From Sphingomicrobium marinum (GTDB lineage Bacteria > Pseudomonadota > Alphaproteobacteria > Sphingomonadales > Sphingomonadaceae): a stretch of DNA of 64,000 nucleotides. Each line of letters opens with the position of its first letter. Position 1 is the stretch's first letter. Made by a program: the position numbers and the translations under genes. The DNA is taken from contig NZ_JANPVQ010000001.1 in the NCBI RefSeq assembly GCF_026157105.1, positions 2,039,501 through 2,103,500 of the forward strand, given 5' to 3'. Shown piece by piece: positions 27,626-37,201 of the stretch. The notes below the pieces were generated by a model. That model was given only the letters and a program-made list of their open reading frames with translations. It did not search any database and was not told where the DNA came from.

Positions 27626-28824
27626 GCGACCTCCTTTCCAAGTTTGATCCGATCATCGCCCAGCATAAGGGGCTGATCGACAGCGGCCTGACCGACCCGT
27701 TCGGGCTGGTGATGGAAGAGGTATTGTCGCCGACCGTGGCCATCTGCAACGGGCGCGAGACCATCCTGCTGGGCACCTATAATTACATGGGCATGACCTT
27801 CGATCCCGACGTGATCGCGGCGGGCAAGAAGGCGCTCGACGACTTTGGCTCGGGCACGACGGGCAGCCGGGTGCTGAACGGGACCTATTCGCTGCACAAG
27901 GACTGCGAAGCGGCGCTCAAGGAATTTTTCGACATGTCGGGGGCGATGGTCTTTTCGACCGGCTACCTCGCCAATACCGGCATCATCTCGACGATCGCGG
28001 GCAAGGACGATTACATCATCCTCGACATGGATAGCCACGCGTCGATCTACGATGGCTGCGCGATGGGCAACGCCAACGTCGTCCCCTTCCGCCACAACGA
28101 TATCGAGGCGCTGGAGAAGCGGCTGAAACGCCTGCCCGAAGATGCCGGCAAACTGGTCATCCTCGAGGGCGTCTATTCGATGCTTGGCGATACCGCGCCG
28201 CTCGACAAGATGGTCCCGCTTGCCAAGGAATATGGCGCGATGGTGCTGGTCGACGAAGCGCACTCGATGGGCTTCATCGGCGAAAACGGGCGCGGCGTCG
28301 CCGAAGCGCAGGGCGTGATTGACGATGTCGACTTTATCATCGGCACCTTTTCAAAATCGGTGGGCACGGTCGGCGGCTATTGCGTATCCAACCACCCCAA
28401 GTTCGAGATCCTGCGCCTTGCCAGCCGCAGTTACATCTTCACCGCGTCGCTGCCGCCCAGCGTGATGGCGACCGCGGCCACCTCGATCCGCAAGATCATG
28501 AGCGCGAAGGACAAGCGCGATCATCTGTGGGAAAATTCGACGCGCCTTCACAACGGCCTTACGAAGCTGGGCTTCGAACTCGGGACCAAGGAACCGGAGA
28601 GCGCGATCATATCGGTCATCATGCCCGATCTGGAGCGCGGCGCGGCGATGTGGGACGCACTCTTGAAAGAGGGCCTCTACGTCAATCTGGCGCGTCCGCC
28701 GGCGACGCCTGCAGGCATGACACTCTTGCGCTGTTCGCTATGCGCCGAGCATTCATCCGAGCAGGTAACCGAAATCCTCGGCATGTTCGAGCGCGCGGGC
28801 CGCGCAACAGGTTGTATCGATTGA
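27622..28824 (+). CDS. spt: Serine palmitoyltransferase
   Basis: This 400-residue PLP enzyme of the alpha-oxoamine synthase family condenses L-serine with a palmitoyl thioester to give 3-ketodihydrosphingosine, the first step of sphingolipid synthesis. The PLP-binding Lys245 lies in GTFSKSVGTVGG, identical in pattern to the Sphingomonas paucimobilis enzyme. His139 in MDSHAS and the DEAHSMG motif (residues 211-217) are present. The start is GTG overlapping the ACP stop; a frame extending upstream runs through the ACP gene. The coupled ACP and the upstream reductase argue against the related KBL and AONS enzymes. Confidence 0.93.
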   Translation: MSDLLSKFDPIIAQHKGLIDSGLTDPFGLVMEEVLSPTVAICNGRETILLGTYNYMGMTFDPDVIAAGKKALDDFGSGTTGSRVLNGTYSLHKDCEAALKEFFDMSGAMVFSTGYLANTGIISTIAGKDDYIILDMDSHASIYDGCAMGNANVVPFRHNDIEALEKRLKRLPEDAGKLVILEGVYSMLGDTAPLDKMVPLAKEYGAMVLVDEAHSMGFIGENGRGVAEAQGVIDDVDFIIGTFSKSVGTVGGYCVSNHPKFEILRLASRSYIFTASLPPSVMATAATSIRKIMSAKDKRDHLWENSTRLHNGLTKLGFELGTKEPESAIISVIMPDLERGAAMWDALLKEGLYVNLARPPATPAGMTLLRCSLCAEHSSEQVTEILGMFERAGRATGCID

Positions 28825-28865
28825 CTCTTTTCCTGAGTCGCCAAGGCGATTAGAAGGGTGGGAGC

Positions 28866-30839
28866 ATGACGGACGGGGATCAGACCGCCTTCGATTGGCG
28901 CCGCGGCGTGGCGGCGTTCGTTGCGCTGTTCGCAACGCTCATGCTCCTGTTCATGATCTGGATGGTCTCGGCCTCCAACGAAGCACGTGAAGCCGCGCAA
29001 GCACGCGAACGCCATGCCTATGACGTGACGCTGCTGACGCGAACGCTCGATGCCAGCATCTCCAACGCCGAAGCAGCGCTGGGTCGCTATGTCCTCGATG
29101 AAGATCGCTTCACCGGCAGCATCTATTATTCCGAATGGCGACTGGCCGAACAGCAGCTCAATGAATTGGAGCGCCTGGTCGCCAACGATCCCGAACAGCG
29201 CGAACGGGTCGAGCGGCTGCGCGTCAATTTCGATGAGCGCCACGCGGAACTGTCGGCTGCTGCGCGCGCTGCAACTGCCGGGCAAGGCAGCGGCGGCATC
29301 AGCCTTTTTTATCAGGCCGGCGACAGTGCCTCGATTACGGCGATCGCCACGATCCTTCGCGAAATTGCGCGCGCTGAGCGCAGCGCACTCACGGCGTCGA
29401 TCGAGCAGACCAGCTTATTCTCCGCGCGCGCTGGCAAGCTGACCGACTATCTGGGGTATCTCGGTGCGCTGGTGGCGGCCATCGCGCTAGCCATGGGTGT
29501 TTTTGCACTCCGTACATTCAACCAGTATCTGGCCAGCCGCCGCGAGATCGAAGTGGAGTCCGAGCGCGCCGACGCGCTCGAAGCCGCCGTTGCCGAACGG
29601 ACAGCAGAACTGCAGACGGCCAACGAGGCGCTCAAGGCCGAAGCCGAAGAACGCGCCGCCGCCGAAGCTCAGCTGCGCCAGGTCCAGAAGATGGAGGCGG
29701 TCGGCCAGCTTACCGGCGGGATCGCGCACGATTTCAACAACATGCTCGCCGTAGTCGTCGGCGGGCTCGATCTCGCGCGACGGCGCATTGACGGTCCGCG
29801 CCGCGAACTGCTGACGCACCTCAACAACAGCATGGAAGGCGCCAACCGCGCCGCCACGCTGACCCGCAGGCTATTGTCCTTCTCACGCCACGAACCCCTC
29901 CACCCCGAACGGGTCGAGAGCGATGAACTGGTCCAGTCGATGCGCGAACTGCTCGATCGCACGCTGGGCGAACGTATCTCGATCAATCTGGATCTCGATA
30001 CCGAGGCGTGGCCGATCTTCGTCGACGCCCACCAGCTGGAAAACGCCATCCTGAACCTCGCGGTCAACGCGCGCGATGCGATGGACGGCAAAGGCGAACT
30101 CACCATCCGCACAGACAATGTCACGCTGTCGGACAACGAGATCGGCGACATCCAGGCGGGCGATTATCTCAAACTGTCGGTCATCGACGATGGGTGCGGG
30201 ATGTCCGAAGAGGTGCGCACGCGCGCCTTCGAACCCTTCTTCACCACCAAGGAAGTCGGCAAGGGCACCGGTCTTGGCCTGTCTCAGATCTTCGGCTTCG
30301 CGCACCAGTCGGGCGGCGAAGTCGGTATTGAAAGCGAAGTCGGCAAGGGCACCAGCGTGGCGCTCTATCTGCCGCGTACGACGATCGAGGCCGGGAAGGT
30401 CACGTTGCATCCCGCCGCCAAGCCCGCAGCGCCGCACGAGGTGATGGCGCCGGCCGATGCGCGCATCCTGATCGTCGAGGATGATGAGCGCGTTCGCGCG
30501 GCCACGCTGGGTGCGCTCGAAGACCTGGGCTACGCGCCGGAAAGCGTCGATTCCGGCGCTGCCGCTCTCGAGATCTTCAAGCCGGGCGCCTTCGATCTTG
30601 TCATTTCGGATGTCATCATGCCCGAGATGACCGGCCCCGAACTCGTCAGAGAACTGCGCGCACGCCAGGACAATATCGCAGTGCTTTTCGTCACCGGCTA
30701 TGTCGGCGATGGCGATTCCGACGAGCTTGCGGGTTACGAACTGCTGCGCAAACCCTTCACGGTCAGCGCCCTGGCCAGCGCCGTGGCAAGCGCGCTCGGC
30801 AATGTGGAGATTGGCGGCCCCAGCGCCGCCGCTCGCTAG
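28866..30839 (+). CDS. Hybrid sensor histidine kinase/response regulator
   Basis: This 657-residue membrane protein has a first helix at ~15-35, a CHASE3-like helical periplasmic sensor (~36-195) and a second helix (~200-220). A coiled-coil follows ([20 protein letters not shown]), then a kinase core with His in [20 protein letters not shown], ATPase motifs ([28 protein letters not shown]) and a C-terminal receiver with the acceptor Asp in [14 protein letters not shown] and Lys in LLRKPF. Phosphate may pass internally and onward to an unseen partner. It starts 41 bp after spt and its stop overlaps the convergent DUF2141 gene. A link to envelope lipids is only positional. Confidence 0.9.
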   Translation: MTDGDQTAFDWRRGVAAFVALFATLMLLFMIWMVSASNEAREAAQARERHAYDVTLLTRTLDASISNAEAALGRYVLDEDRFTGSIYYSEWRLAEQQLNELERLVANDPEQRERVERLRVNFDERHAELSAAARAATAGQGSGGISLFYQAGDSASITAIATILREIARAERSALTASIEQTSLFSARAGKLTDYLGYLGALVAAIALAMGVFALRTFNQYLASRREIEVESERADALEAAVAERTAELQTANEALKAEAEERAAAEAQLRQVQKMEAVGQLTGGIAHDFNNMLAVVVGGLDLARRRIDGPRRELLTHLNNSMEGANRAATLTRRLLSFSRHEPLHPERVESDELVQSMRELLDRTLGERISINLDLDTEAWPIFVDAHQLENAILNLAVNARDAMDGKGELTIRTDNVTLSDNEIGDIQAGDYLKLSVIDDGCGMSEEVRTRAFEPFFTTKEVGKGTGLGLSQIFGFAHQSGGEVGIESEVGKGTSVALYLPRTTIEAGKVTLHPAAKPAAPHEVMAPADARILIVEDDERVRAATLGALEDLGYAPESVDSGAAALEIFKPGAFDLVISDVIMPEMTGPELVRELRARQDNIAVLFVTGYVGDGDSDELAGYELLRKPFTVSALASAVASALGNVEIGGPSAAAR

Positions 30840-31387
30840 ACCGGGTTCTTGACTGGCCCGATCGATAGCCCGCGCAGGTAAAGCAGCCTGATCCCGATGC
30901 GCTTGGTACGGTTACCCACGGTAAAGGCAGCCTTGCTGTGGCGCGGCTTGCGCTCAAGCAGCGTGACTCGCGCATTGTTCGAAAAGGCACCGCCATCGAC
31001 GCGGGTGAGTTCATAATCGCGATTGACGTCGTGCTGCAGTCCAAAAGCGTAGGTACCGGGCCCCGGGACTTTCACGCACACATCGACCGGACCCGATTGG
31101 GGGATCGGATACATGTGCACCTTGTGGATTTTCTTGCCGCCAACGAGCCAGTTGTCCGGATTGCCGTCATAAAGATCGAGGCGGAGTTCACCCTCGCGCG
31201 TCTTGAAACCCGACACGCGTACCAGGATTGCCGCTTTTCCGCCGTCGCAATGGCCGACATCGCCGATCTGCGTTACTACGGCGGCCGTTGTGGCAGCCGC
31301 CGGAGTAGCGTGTCCGGCAAGCGCCAGACCGCCCAATGCGAGGGCGCCCGATACGGCTAACGACAAGGGTGGCGATAGAATATGCAC
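30836..31387 (-). CDS. DUF2141-family secreted protein
   Basis: This 183-residue protein has an N-terminal signal peptide (hydrophobic stretch to about residue 32, ending PAAA) and the DUF2141 pattern: GELRLDLYDGNPDNWL, VCVKVPGPGTYAFGLQHDVN and FSNNARVTLL. The start is GTG with GGA just upstream. The fold is predicted beta-rich and extracytoplasmic; no function is established for the family. Its stop shares three bases with the hybrid kinase stop through a CTAG. It is separated from lptF by a 121-bp divergent region. Confidence 0.82.
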   Translation of the reverse strand: MHILSPPLSLAVSGALALGGLALAGHATPAAATTAAVVTQIGDVGHCDGGKAAILVRVSGFKTREGELRLDLYDGNPDNWLVGGKKIHKVHMYPIPQSGPVDVCVKVPGPGTYAFGLQHDVNRDYELTRVDGGAFSNNARVTLLERKPRHSKAAFTVGNRTKRIGIRLLYLRGLSIGPVKNPV

Positions 31388-31508
31388 TGGATCCGTCTTG
31401 TTTTGCTACCAAATAAGCCCGACTTGCCCTGTTTCAAGGCGTGCATGGGCTTCACATTGCCGCGCAATGGGGCCAAATCATGGTCAAACGCCCATTAAAG
31501 CCGGACAA

Positions 31509-32753
31509 ATGAACCTAAGCCTTATCGATCGTTACATGGTCCGATCCATCACCTTGCCGCTCATTGGTACGCTAGTGATCGCCGCGATGTTGCTCACGCT
31601 CGACAAGATGTTGCGCCTGTTCGATTTCGTGGTGGCGACCGGCGGACCGGTCAGCGTGGTCTGGCGAATGCTCGCCAACCTGCTCCCGGAATATGCCGCG
31701 CTGGCCATCCCGCTTGGGCTCATGCTCGGCATCCTGCTGGCGTTTCGCAAACTCGCTTTGTCGTCCGAACTCGATGCGCTGCGCGGTATCGGCGTGGGCT
31801 ACGGTCGCATGCTCAAGGTGCCATACATGTTTGCGGTCGGCCTTCTGGTGGTGAACCTTGGCATCGTCAGCTTTCTCGAGCCTTATTCACGCTACAATTA
31901 TGAAGGCCTGCGCTTCGACCTGCGCTCGGGGGCGCTCGGTGCTGCAATCGATGTCGGCGAATATAACAAGCTGGGCGACGGCATCACGCTGCGTATCGAG
32001 GAAAGCGAGGACGAAGGGACGGTACTCAAGGGCATCTTCGTTTCAATGGAAGAAGATAACGGTCGCCGCATCGCTGCCAGCGCGACGCAGGGCCAGTTTC
32101 TCGCGACTGACGATCCTTCGACCATCCTGTTTCGCCTCCAGGACGGACGCCTCATCCATGACGAGCCAGATTTCGCGACGCCGCGCACGCTCGCCTTCGA
32201 TACGTACGATTTGCCGATTGCGCTGCCCGAAACATCGTCTTTCCGCGAGCGTGGACGCGGTGACATCATCAAGGAACTTACGCTGCCCGAGGTCGCCGCC
32301 ATCGCCTATGGCGGCAAGGCCAGCAGCCGCGAAGAAAATCTTGCCGCGCGCGCCAACCTCCACTTCCGGCTGGTCGAGGTCTTTATGATGTTGATGCTAC
32401 CGCTGCTCGCCGTGGCGCTGGCAGTACCGCCCAAGCGCTCGTCCTCGTCGCTCGGCATCTTCGTGGCCATCGTGATCGTGGTGACCTATCACAAGATCAA
32501 CCAGTATGCCGAAGCCGCAGGCGCGCAAGGTCGGCTCAATCCGGAGGTCGCGCTCTACACCCCGCTGCTCGGTATGTTGGCGCTCATCTGCTGGATGTAC
32601 CATGTCATCGCCCACCGGCCCGGCGGCCAGCCGATCGGTGCATTGGAAGCGGCTTTCGCCAAGTTCGGCAAGCTGATCAAAAGGGTCATCCCTGATCCGC
32701 GGGCCCGTGCTCTTGCAAAACGACGCGAAGCAGAAGAAGCCCCGGCTGAATGA
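31509..32753 (+). CDS. lptF: LPS export permease LptF family
   Basis: This 414-residue YjgP/YjgQ-family permease has three helices before and three after a periplasmic beta-jellyroll. It begins MNLSLIDRYMVRSITLPLIG and ends with a Lys/Arg-rich cytoplasmic tail. In Gram-negatives LptF and LptG form the transmembrane part of the LptB2FG extractor that lifts LPS from the inner membrane. Sphingomonads use glycosphingolipids in place of LPS, so the cargo here may differ. It overlaps lptG by 4 bp (ATGA). The start ATG has only a weak ribosome site. Seven kilobases around it hold four sphingolipid genes. Confidence 0.92.
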   Translation: MNLSLIDRYMVRSITLPLIGTLVIAAMLLTLDKMLRLFDFVVATGGPVSVVWRMLANLLPEYAALAIPLGLMLGILLAFRKLALSSELDALRGIGVGYGRMLKVPYMFAVGLLVVNLGIVSFLEPYSRYNYEGLRFDLRSGALGAAIDVGEYNKLGDGITLRIEESEDEGTVLKGIFVSMEEDNGRRIAASATQGQFLATDDPSTILFRLQDGRLIHDEPDFATPRTLAFDTYDLPIALPETSSFRERGRGDIIKELTLPEVAAIAYGGKASSREENLAARANLHFRLVEVFMMLMLPLLAVALAVPPKRSSSSLGIFVAIVIVVTYHKINQYAEAAGAQGRLNPEVALYTPLLGMLALICWMYHVIAHRPGGQPIGALEAAFAKFGKLIKRVIPDPRARALAKRREAEEAPAE

Positions 32754-33853
32754 TCAACCTCGACTTCCTGCCCTCGCGCCAGATCACGCTGTACATGGCA
32801 AAGCTGTTCATCACGCGCACCTTCGCCGTGCTGATTGCGCTGGTCATGGTGCTGATGATGCTCGACCTGCTGGGCGAAAGCGGCAAAATCCTTGCTGTCG
32901 AGGGCAATACAGATGCGGACCTGTGGCGCTACGTGCGGTTGCGCCTCCCGCTGCTGATCTCCCAATTCCTGCCCTTCGCTGCGTTGCTCGGCACCTTGAT
33001 CGCCTTCACCGCGCTCAACCAGAATAGCGAGGTCATTTCGATGAAGGCGGCAGGCCTGTCCGCCCACCAGATCCTGGCACCGCTGATCCTCACGGCCGCC
33101 ATCGTTGCGGTCGGACTGTTCGTATTCAATGAAACGGTGAAGGTGAACAGCGCGCGCGTGGTGACCGCCTGGCAGGACAACGACTACAAACCCGTCCCCC
33201 CCGAAAGCGGCATCATGAGCAACGTCTGGATCCGTTCGCAGGGCGGCCAGGTCCATGCCCGTCTAGCCGCCGGCACCGGCGAAGATTTCCGCCTGCAGGA
33301 CGTGTCGATCTATCGCCTCGAAGACCGCGTTCTGAAATCCGTGGCCCGGGTCGATACGGTCCGCCCAATCCCCGGCGAGGACCGATGGGCGTTCGAGGGG
33401 ATCGAAACCTACGATGCCGAGATGAACATGGTGCGCGAAGGGGCCACGGGAACGGGGCTCGCCGGGGTTACGCCGAGCCAGTTCAAGCTGGCTACGGTCA
33501 ACCCGGACAGCACCGACATCATCACCCTTTCCGAGGACATCGAGGCGCTCGAGGCCGCGGGGCGCCCCACCGAAGCGGCGCGTGCCGGGTGGTGGCACAA
33601 GATCACCGCGCCGCTGTCGACGCTGCTAATGCCGCTACTGGCGTCGGTGGCCGCCTTCGGGCTGGCGCGTTCTGGTCAAGTGTTGCTGCGCGCCACGATC
33701 GGCATGGCGCTGGGCTTTGCCTATTTTGTCGCCGACAATTTCAGCCTCGCGATGGGCACGGCAGGCGTCTACCCGCCCTGGCTCGCCGCATGGGGGCCGG
33801 TGCTCCTGTTCTTCCTGATCGGTGAGAGCGTCCTTGTCAGGACCGAAGAGTGA
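32750..33853 (+). CDS. lptG: LPS export permease LptG family
   Basis: This 367-residue partner of LptF has the same layout: three N-terminal helices (from TLYMAKLFITRTFAVLIALV), a periplasmic jellyroll (~100-260) and three C-terminal helices. The start overlaps the lptF stop (ATGA), the usual lptFG order. No lptB ATPase gene is in the window. Downstream is a perfect GC-rich hairpin before the convergent desaturase gene. The same caution about cargo as for lptF applies. Confidence 0.92.
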   Translation: MINLDFLPSRQITLYMAKLFITRTFAVLIALVMVLMMLDLLGESGKILAVEGNTDADLWRYVRLRLPLLISQFLPFAALLGTLIAFTALNQNSEVISMKAAGLSAHQILAPLILTAAIVAVGLFVFNETVKVNSARVVTAWQDNDYKPVPPESGIMSNVWIRSQGGQVHARLAAGTGEDFRLQDVSIYRLEDRVLKSVARVDTVRPIPGEDRWAFEGIETYDAEMNMVREGATGTGLAGVTPSQFKLATVNPDSTDIITLSEDIEALEAAGRPTEAARAGWWHKITAPLSTLLMPLLASVAAFGLARSGQVLLRATIGMALGFAYFVADNFSLAMGTAGVYPPWLAAWGPVLLFFLIGESVLVRTEE

Positions 33854-33860
33854 GCACCAA

Positions 33861-33879
33861 GCCTTGCCGGGGGCAAGGC
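33861..33879. terminator. Hairpin between convergent lptG and desaturase genes
   Basis: GCCTTGCC (33861-33868) pairs perfectly with GGCAAGGC (33872-33879) around a GGG loop, 7 bp after the lptG stop. There is no T tract on either strand, so it may be a rho-dependent or weak bidirectional terminator. Confidence 0.45.
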
Positions 33880-33890
33880 GACTGCGAACC

Positions 33891-34997
33891 TTAAGCGCGC
33901 TTGCCGGTCGTAGCCGACGCGAGGTGCGATACCAGCGTCCACAGCCCGCGCCGCGACGTGCGATGATACAGGCTGCTATCCTCGAGCTCCGCCACCAGGC
34001 GGCGATGCGCTTCGCCAAGATTGTGATAGGGCACGCCCGGCAGCAGGTGATGCAGCGCGTGATAGCGCAGTCCCACCGGCGCCCACAGCGCCGGCAGTAG
34101 GCCCGGCGGCGGCACATTGACGCTGTCGAGATACTGGGCGGTAACGCTCATCGGCTCCTGCGTGTCGTTTTCCCAGAAATGCGCGACCATGGTGCGCAGC
34201 TGGTTGAGACCCATCAGGCCGCAGGCCACGCCCATGAAGATCGCGAAGGCGCCGAGCGGCAGAACGCCGCCAACCAGCGCCGCGATCAGGATCCACGACC
34301 ACGCGAATGCCGCCACTTCCTGATAGGTAAACTGGCGCGCCGCGTCGCCGACAGGGCGTTCGCGGCGAAATTCGGGATTAATCTGCAGGCCAGAATAACG
34401 ACCGACCACTTCATCGCGCACGCGCTTCGAAACGAAGCTGATGGGTGCCAGGATCGCAAAACGGAAGAACAAAAGGAACGGTGCCAGCGTGCCGCCGATC
34501 ATGAAGATCGGGAGCGACCACGGCTTCATCGATGCGAGCGGCAAATACTCCGGATCGTCCTTGGTGCCATACTTGGTCTTGGCATGGTGCTGATTGTGCA
34601 CGCCTTCATACATGAAGCTCGGCGCGAACAGCGGCACGCCCACCAGCGCGTTCCACACGAGACGGAAATACGGAAGGTCGCCCTTCTTGATATGGCTGAT
34701 CTCATGAATGAAGCTGCCGGCACGATACAACGCAAGCACCGCGAGGAGCCCCGCGCCGATGCGCAGCCCCGTTCCTTCGCCAAACATCGCGAACGCAAGC
34801 GCGGCATAGCCGAGCAGCGCGCTTCCCAGCATATCGAGCCAGAAGATTGTCGGGTTGGGCGTGTTGAGGCCGCGCGTTAGCTGCGCGGCGGCCTTGAGCA
34901 ACGCCTTGTCATCGCCGCTGCGCATGGCGCGGCGGACGTTCGTGTCTTCGGTGCGGGCGTCGCGTGCGACCCCGCCTGGATAGGTCGTTTCGTTCAT
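33891..34997 (-). CDS. Membrane fatty acid desaturase
   Basis: This 368-residue di-iron membrane desaturase has three His boxes: HEISH (98-102), HNQHH (134-138) and HALHH (313-317). These are embedded in four to six hydrophobic segments (e.g. MLGSALLGYAALAFAMF). It would introduce a double bond, or hydroxylate, an acyl chain of a lipid or acyl-CoA. The His boxes match fatty-acid rather than sterol or carotenoid enzymes. It lies between lptG and the candidate ceramide synthase, so a sphingolipid acyl chain is a possible substrate, but ordinary phospholipid acyl chains are equally possible. Confidence 0.87.
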   Translation of the reverse strand: MNETTYPGGVARDARTEDTNVRRAMRSGDDKALLKAAAQLTRGLNTPNPTIFWLDMLGSALLGYAALAFAMFGEGTGLRIGAGLLAVLALYRAGSFIHEISHIKKGDLPYFRLVWNALVGVPLFAPSFMYEGVHNQHHAKTKYGTKDDPEYLPLASMKPWSLPIFMIGGTLAPFLLFFRFAILAPISFVSKRVRDEVVGRYSGLQINPEFRRERPVGDAARQFTYQEVAAFAWSWILIAALVGGVLPLGAFAIFMGVACGLMGLNQLRTMVAHFWENDTQEPMSVTAQYLDSVNVPPPGLLPALWAPVGLRYHALHHLLPGVPYHNLGEAHRRLVAELEDSSLYHRTSRRGLWTLVSHLASATTGKRA

Positions 34998-35136
34998 GAA
35001 TCTTGTCCTGGGTGCGCCATCTGGCGACAGATCATGGCACCATCAAGGCAAAGCCGCCTGTTTCTTTCGTGAAATCATGACATTGCGCACCTTAATCGCG
35101 GATGACATCGGCGACCGGCTCGGCTAGCCCTTTTCC

Positions 35137-36273
35137 ATGTCCACCACGCTCACGATACGGCCCGTGGAAACCGGTGCCGACAAGAAGAAGTTCGTCGACG
35201 TCGTCTGGTCGATCTATGCCGACGATCCTTACTGGGTGCCGCCGCTCAAATCCGAGGTGCACGGGCTTCTCAACGAGAAGAAGAACCCGTGGTTCGAACA
35301 TGGCCGCCTCCAGCTTTTCCTTGCCGAACGCGGCGACGAGGTCGTCGGGCGGATCAGCGCCCATGTCGATGACCTCTGGCTCGAACGCTATCCGGGATGC
35401 GGGCTGTGGGGCCTGTTCGAAGCCAAGGATGCGGAAGCCGCAGCAGCGCTGATCGAGACTGCAGAGCAATGGCTGCGCAAGCAGGGAATGGCGCGCGCGA
35501 TGGGACCGATCAGCCTGTCTATCTGGGACGAGCCGGGCCTGCTCGTCGATGGCTTCGAAGAAAAGCCGATGATCATGATGGGCCACCATCGCCCCGAATA
35601 TCAGGGCTGGGTCACGGCGGCTGGATATGAGGGAGTGAAAAATCTCCACACGTTCGGGCTCGATATTCGCATCGACATGATCCCCGTGATCGACAAGCTC
35701 ATCGAGCTGGGCGAGCGTAATGACCGCATCCGCATCCGCGACGTCGACAAGTCGAAGTTCGACGAGGAGGCCGCGATCATTCTCGACATTCTCAATGACG
35801 CGTGGAGCGAGAATTGGGGCTATGTCCCGCTGACCGATGCGGAGATCGCCTATGCCGGCAAAACGCTCAAACCGATCATCGTCGAGGACCTCGTCAAGAT
35901 AGCCGAAGTCGACGGCAAGCCGGCCGCCTTCATGATCACCATCCCCGACATCAACGAGCTGATTGAGGATCTCGACGGCAAGTTATTCCCCTTCGGCTGG
36001 GCCAAGCTGCTGTGGCGTTTGCGCAAGCCATATACGCGGCGCGTGCGCGTGCCCTTGATGGGGGTGCGCAAAGAGCATCAGAGAGGCCGCCTCGCCAGCC
36101 AGCTCGCCTTCATGCTAATCGAATACACCCGGCGCGTCTGCGTCGACAAATACGGCATTCATTTCGGCGAATTCGGCTGGGTGCTCGAAGACAATAAAGG
36201 GATGATGTCGATCGCCGAGCTGCCGGGTTCGGGCATCAACCACACCTACCGGATCTTCGAAAAACCGCTCTGA
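35137..36273 (+). CDS. GNAT-fold acyltransferase, candidate bacterial ceramide synthase
   Basis: This 378-residue protein starts MSTTLTIRPVETGADKKKFV and continues DVVWSIYADDPYWVPPL. It has a GNAT-like core in two halves and ends PGSGINHTYRIFEKPL. Such proteins are often annotated as N-acetyltransferase or, wrongly, as dATP pyrophosphohydrolase. From memory, the bacterial ceramide synthase of Caulobacter (bCerS, CCNA_01212) is a GNAT-fold protein of this size located near spt. Here it lies 6.3 kb from spt. N-acylation of the sphingoid base is therefore a reasonable inference, not shown by a motif I can verify. It stands alone, divergent from the desaturase. Confidence 0.72.
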   Translation: MSTTLTIRPVETGADKKKFVDVVWSIYADDPYWVPPLKSEVHGLLNEKKNPWFEHGRLQLFLAERGDEVVGRISAHVDDLWLERYPGCGLWGLFEAKDAEAAAALIETAEQWLRKQGMARAMGPISLSIWDEPGLLVDGFEEKPMIMMGHHRPEYQGWVTAAGYEGVKNLHTFGLDIRIDMIPVIDKLIELGERNDRIRIRDVDKSKFDEEAAIILDILNDAWSENWGYVPLTDAEIAYAGKTLKPIIVEDLVKIAEVDGKPAAFMITIPDINELIEDLDGKLFPFGWAKLLWRLRKPYTRRVRVPLMGVRKEHQRGRLASQLAFMLIEYTRRVCVDKYGIHFGEFGWVLEDNKGMMSIAELPGSGINHTYRIFEKPL

Positions 36274-36346
36274 CAGGGCGGTTCGTCGCCGCGTCCGCAA
36301 CACACTGCCGATCTTGAAGGTTGTCGTGGCGAAGGAGTTTATCGCC

Positions 36347-37201
36347 ATGTCAGAAATCGTCGAGCCGATGATCCATGAAGACCGCTTGCCTGGTGAAGAA
36401 AGCAAGCTTTCGCCCCAGCCCGAGTGGGAACCGCGATATCCCGGATCGGGCCGGTTGCAGGACAAGGTCGCCATCGTCACCGGCGGTGACAGCGGTATAG
36501 GCCGCGCCACGGCAGTCCTGTTTGCCCGAGAAGGGGCGAAGGTCGCAATCGTCTACCTCTGTGAGCATGAGGATGCCGAGAAGACCGTCGCGGCATGCAA
36601 GGACGAGGGGGCAGAAGCCATCGCGATCGCTGCCGACCTCGGCTACCCGAAGATGTGTGACCGGGTGATCGCCGAGGTCACCGAGAAGTTCGGCGGGATT
36701 GATGTGCTGGTCAACAATGCCGGCGAACAGCATCCCGATGACGACATTCGCGATATTACGGAAGAACAGCTCAAGCGCACTTTCCAGAGCAACATCTTTT
36801 CGATGTTCTATCTTACCCAAGCGGCGCGTTCCCATCTCAGAAAGGGCGCAGCTATCATAAACTGCACGTCGGTTACGATGTACAAGGGGTCGGCCAATCT
36901 GCTCGACTATAGCGCCACCAAGGGCGCAATTACCGCGTTCACGCGGTCACTGTCCCAAAACCTCGTCGGTGAGGGTATCCGGGTGAACGCGGTGGCTCCG
37001 GGACCGATCTGGACGCCGCTCAACCCGTTCGGTGGCCAGCCGCCCGAAGATATTCCCGATTTCGGCAAAGACACGCCGATGGGACGACCGGGCCAGCCCA
37101 ACGAAGTTGCACCGGCTTTCCTGTTCCTTGCATGCGACGATTCCAGCTACATGACCGGACAAGTGCTTCACCCCAATGGAGGCTACGTCGTAGGCGGCTA
37201 G
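36347..37201 (+). CDS. SDR-family oxidoreductase (general stress/glucose-dehydrogenase-like)
   Basis: This 284-residue NAD(P)-dependent SDR has an N-terminal extension (PEWEPRYPGSGRLQDKVAIV) typical of the YhdF/YhxC/GSP39-like group. The cofactor motif TGGDSGIGRA, VNNAGEQH and the catalytic YSATK follow, and it ends VLHPNGGYVVGG. The ATG follows AAGGAG at nine bases. This group is often stress-induced, and the substrate is unknown. Its stop overlaps the convergent exonuclease III stop through CTAG. Confidence 0.9.
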   Translation: MSEIVEPMIHEDRLPGEESKLSPQPEWEPRYPGSGRLQDKVAIVTGGDSGIGRATAVLFAREGAKVAIVYLCEHEDAEKTVAACKDEGAEAIAIAADLGYPKMCDRVIAEVTEKFGGIDVLVNNAGEQHPDDDIRDITEEQLKRTFQSNIFSMFYLTQAARSHLRKGAAIINCTSVTMYKGSANLLDYSATKGAITAFTRSLSQNLVGEGIRVNAVAPGPIWTPLNPFGGQPPEDIPDFGKDTPMGRPGQPNEVAPAFLFLACDDSSYMTGQVLHPNGGYVVGG

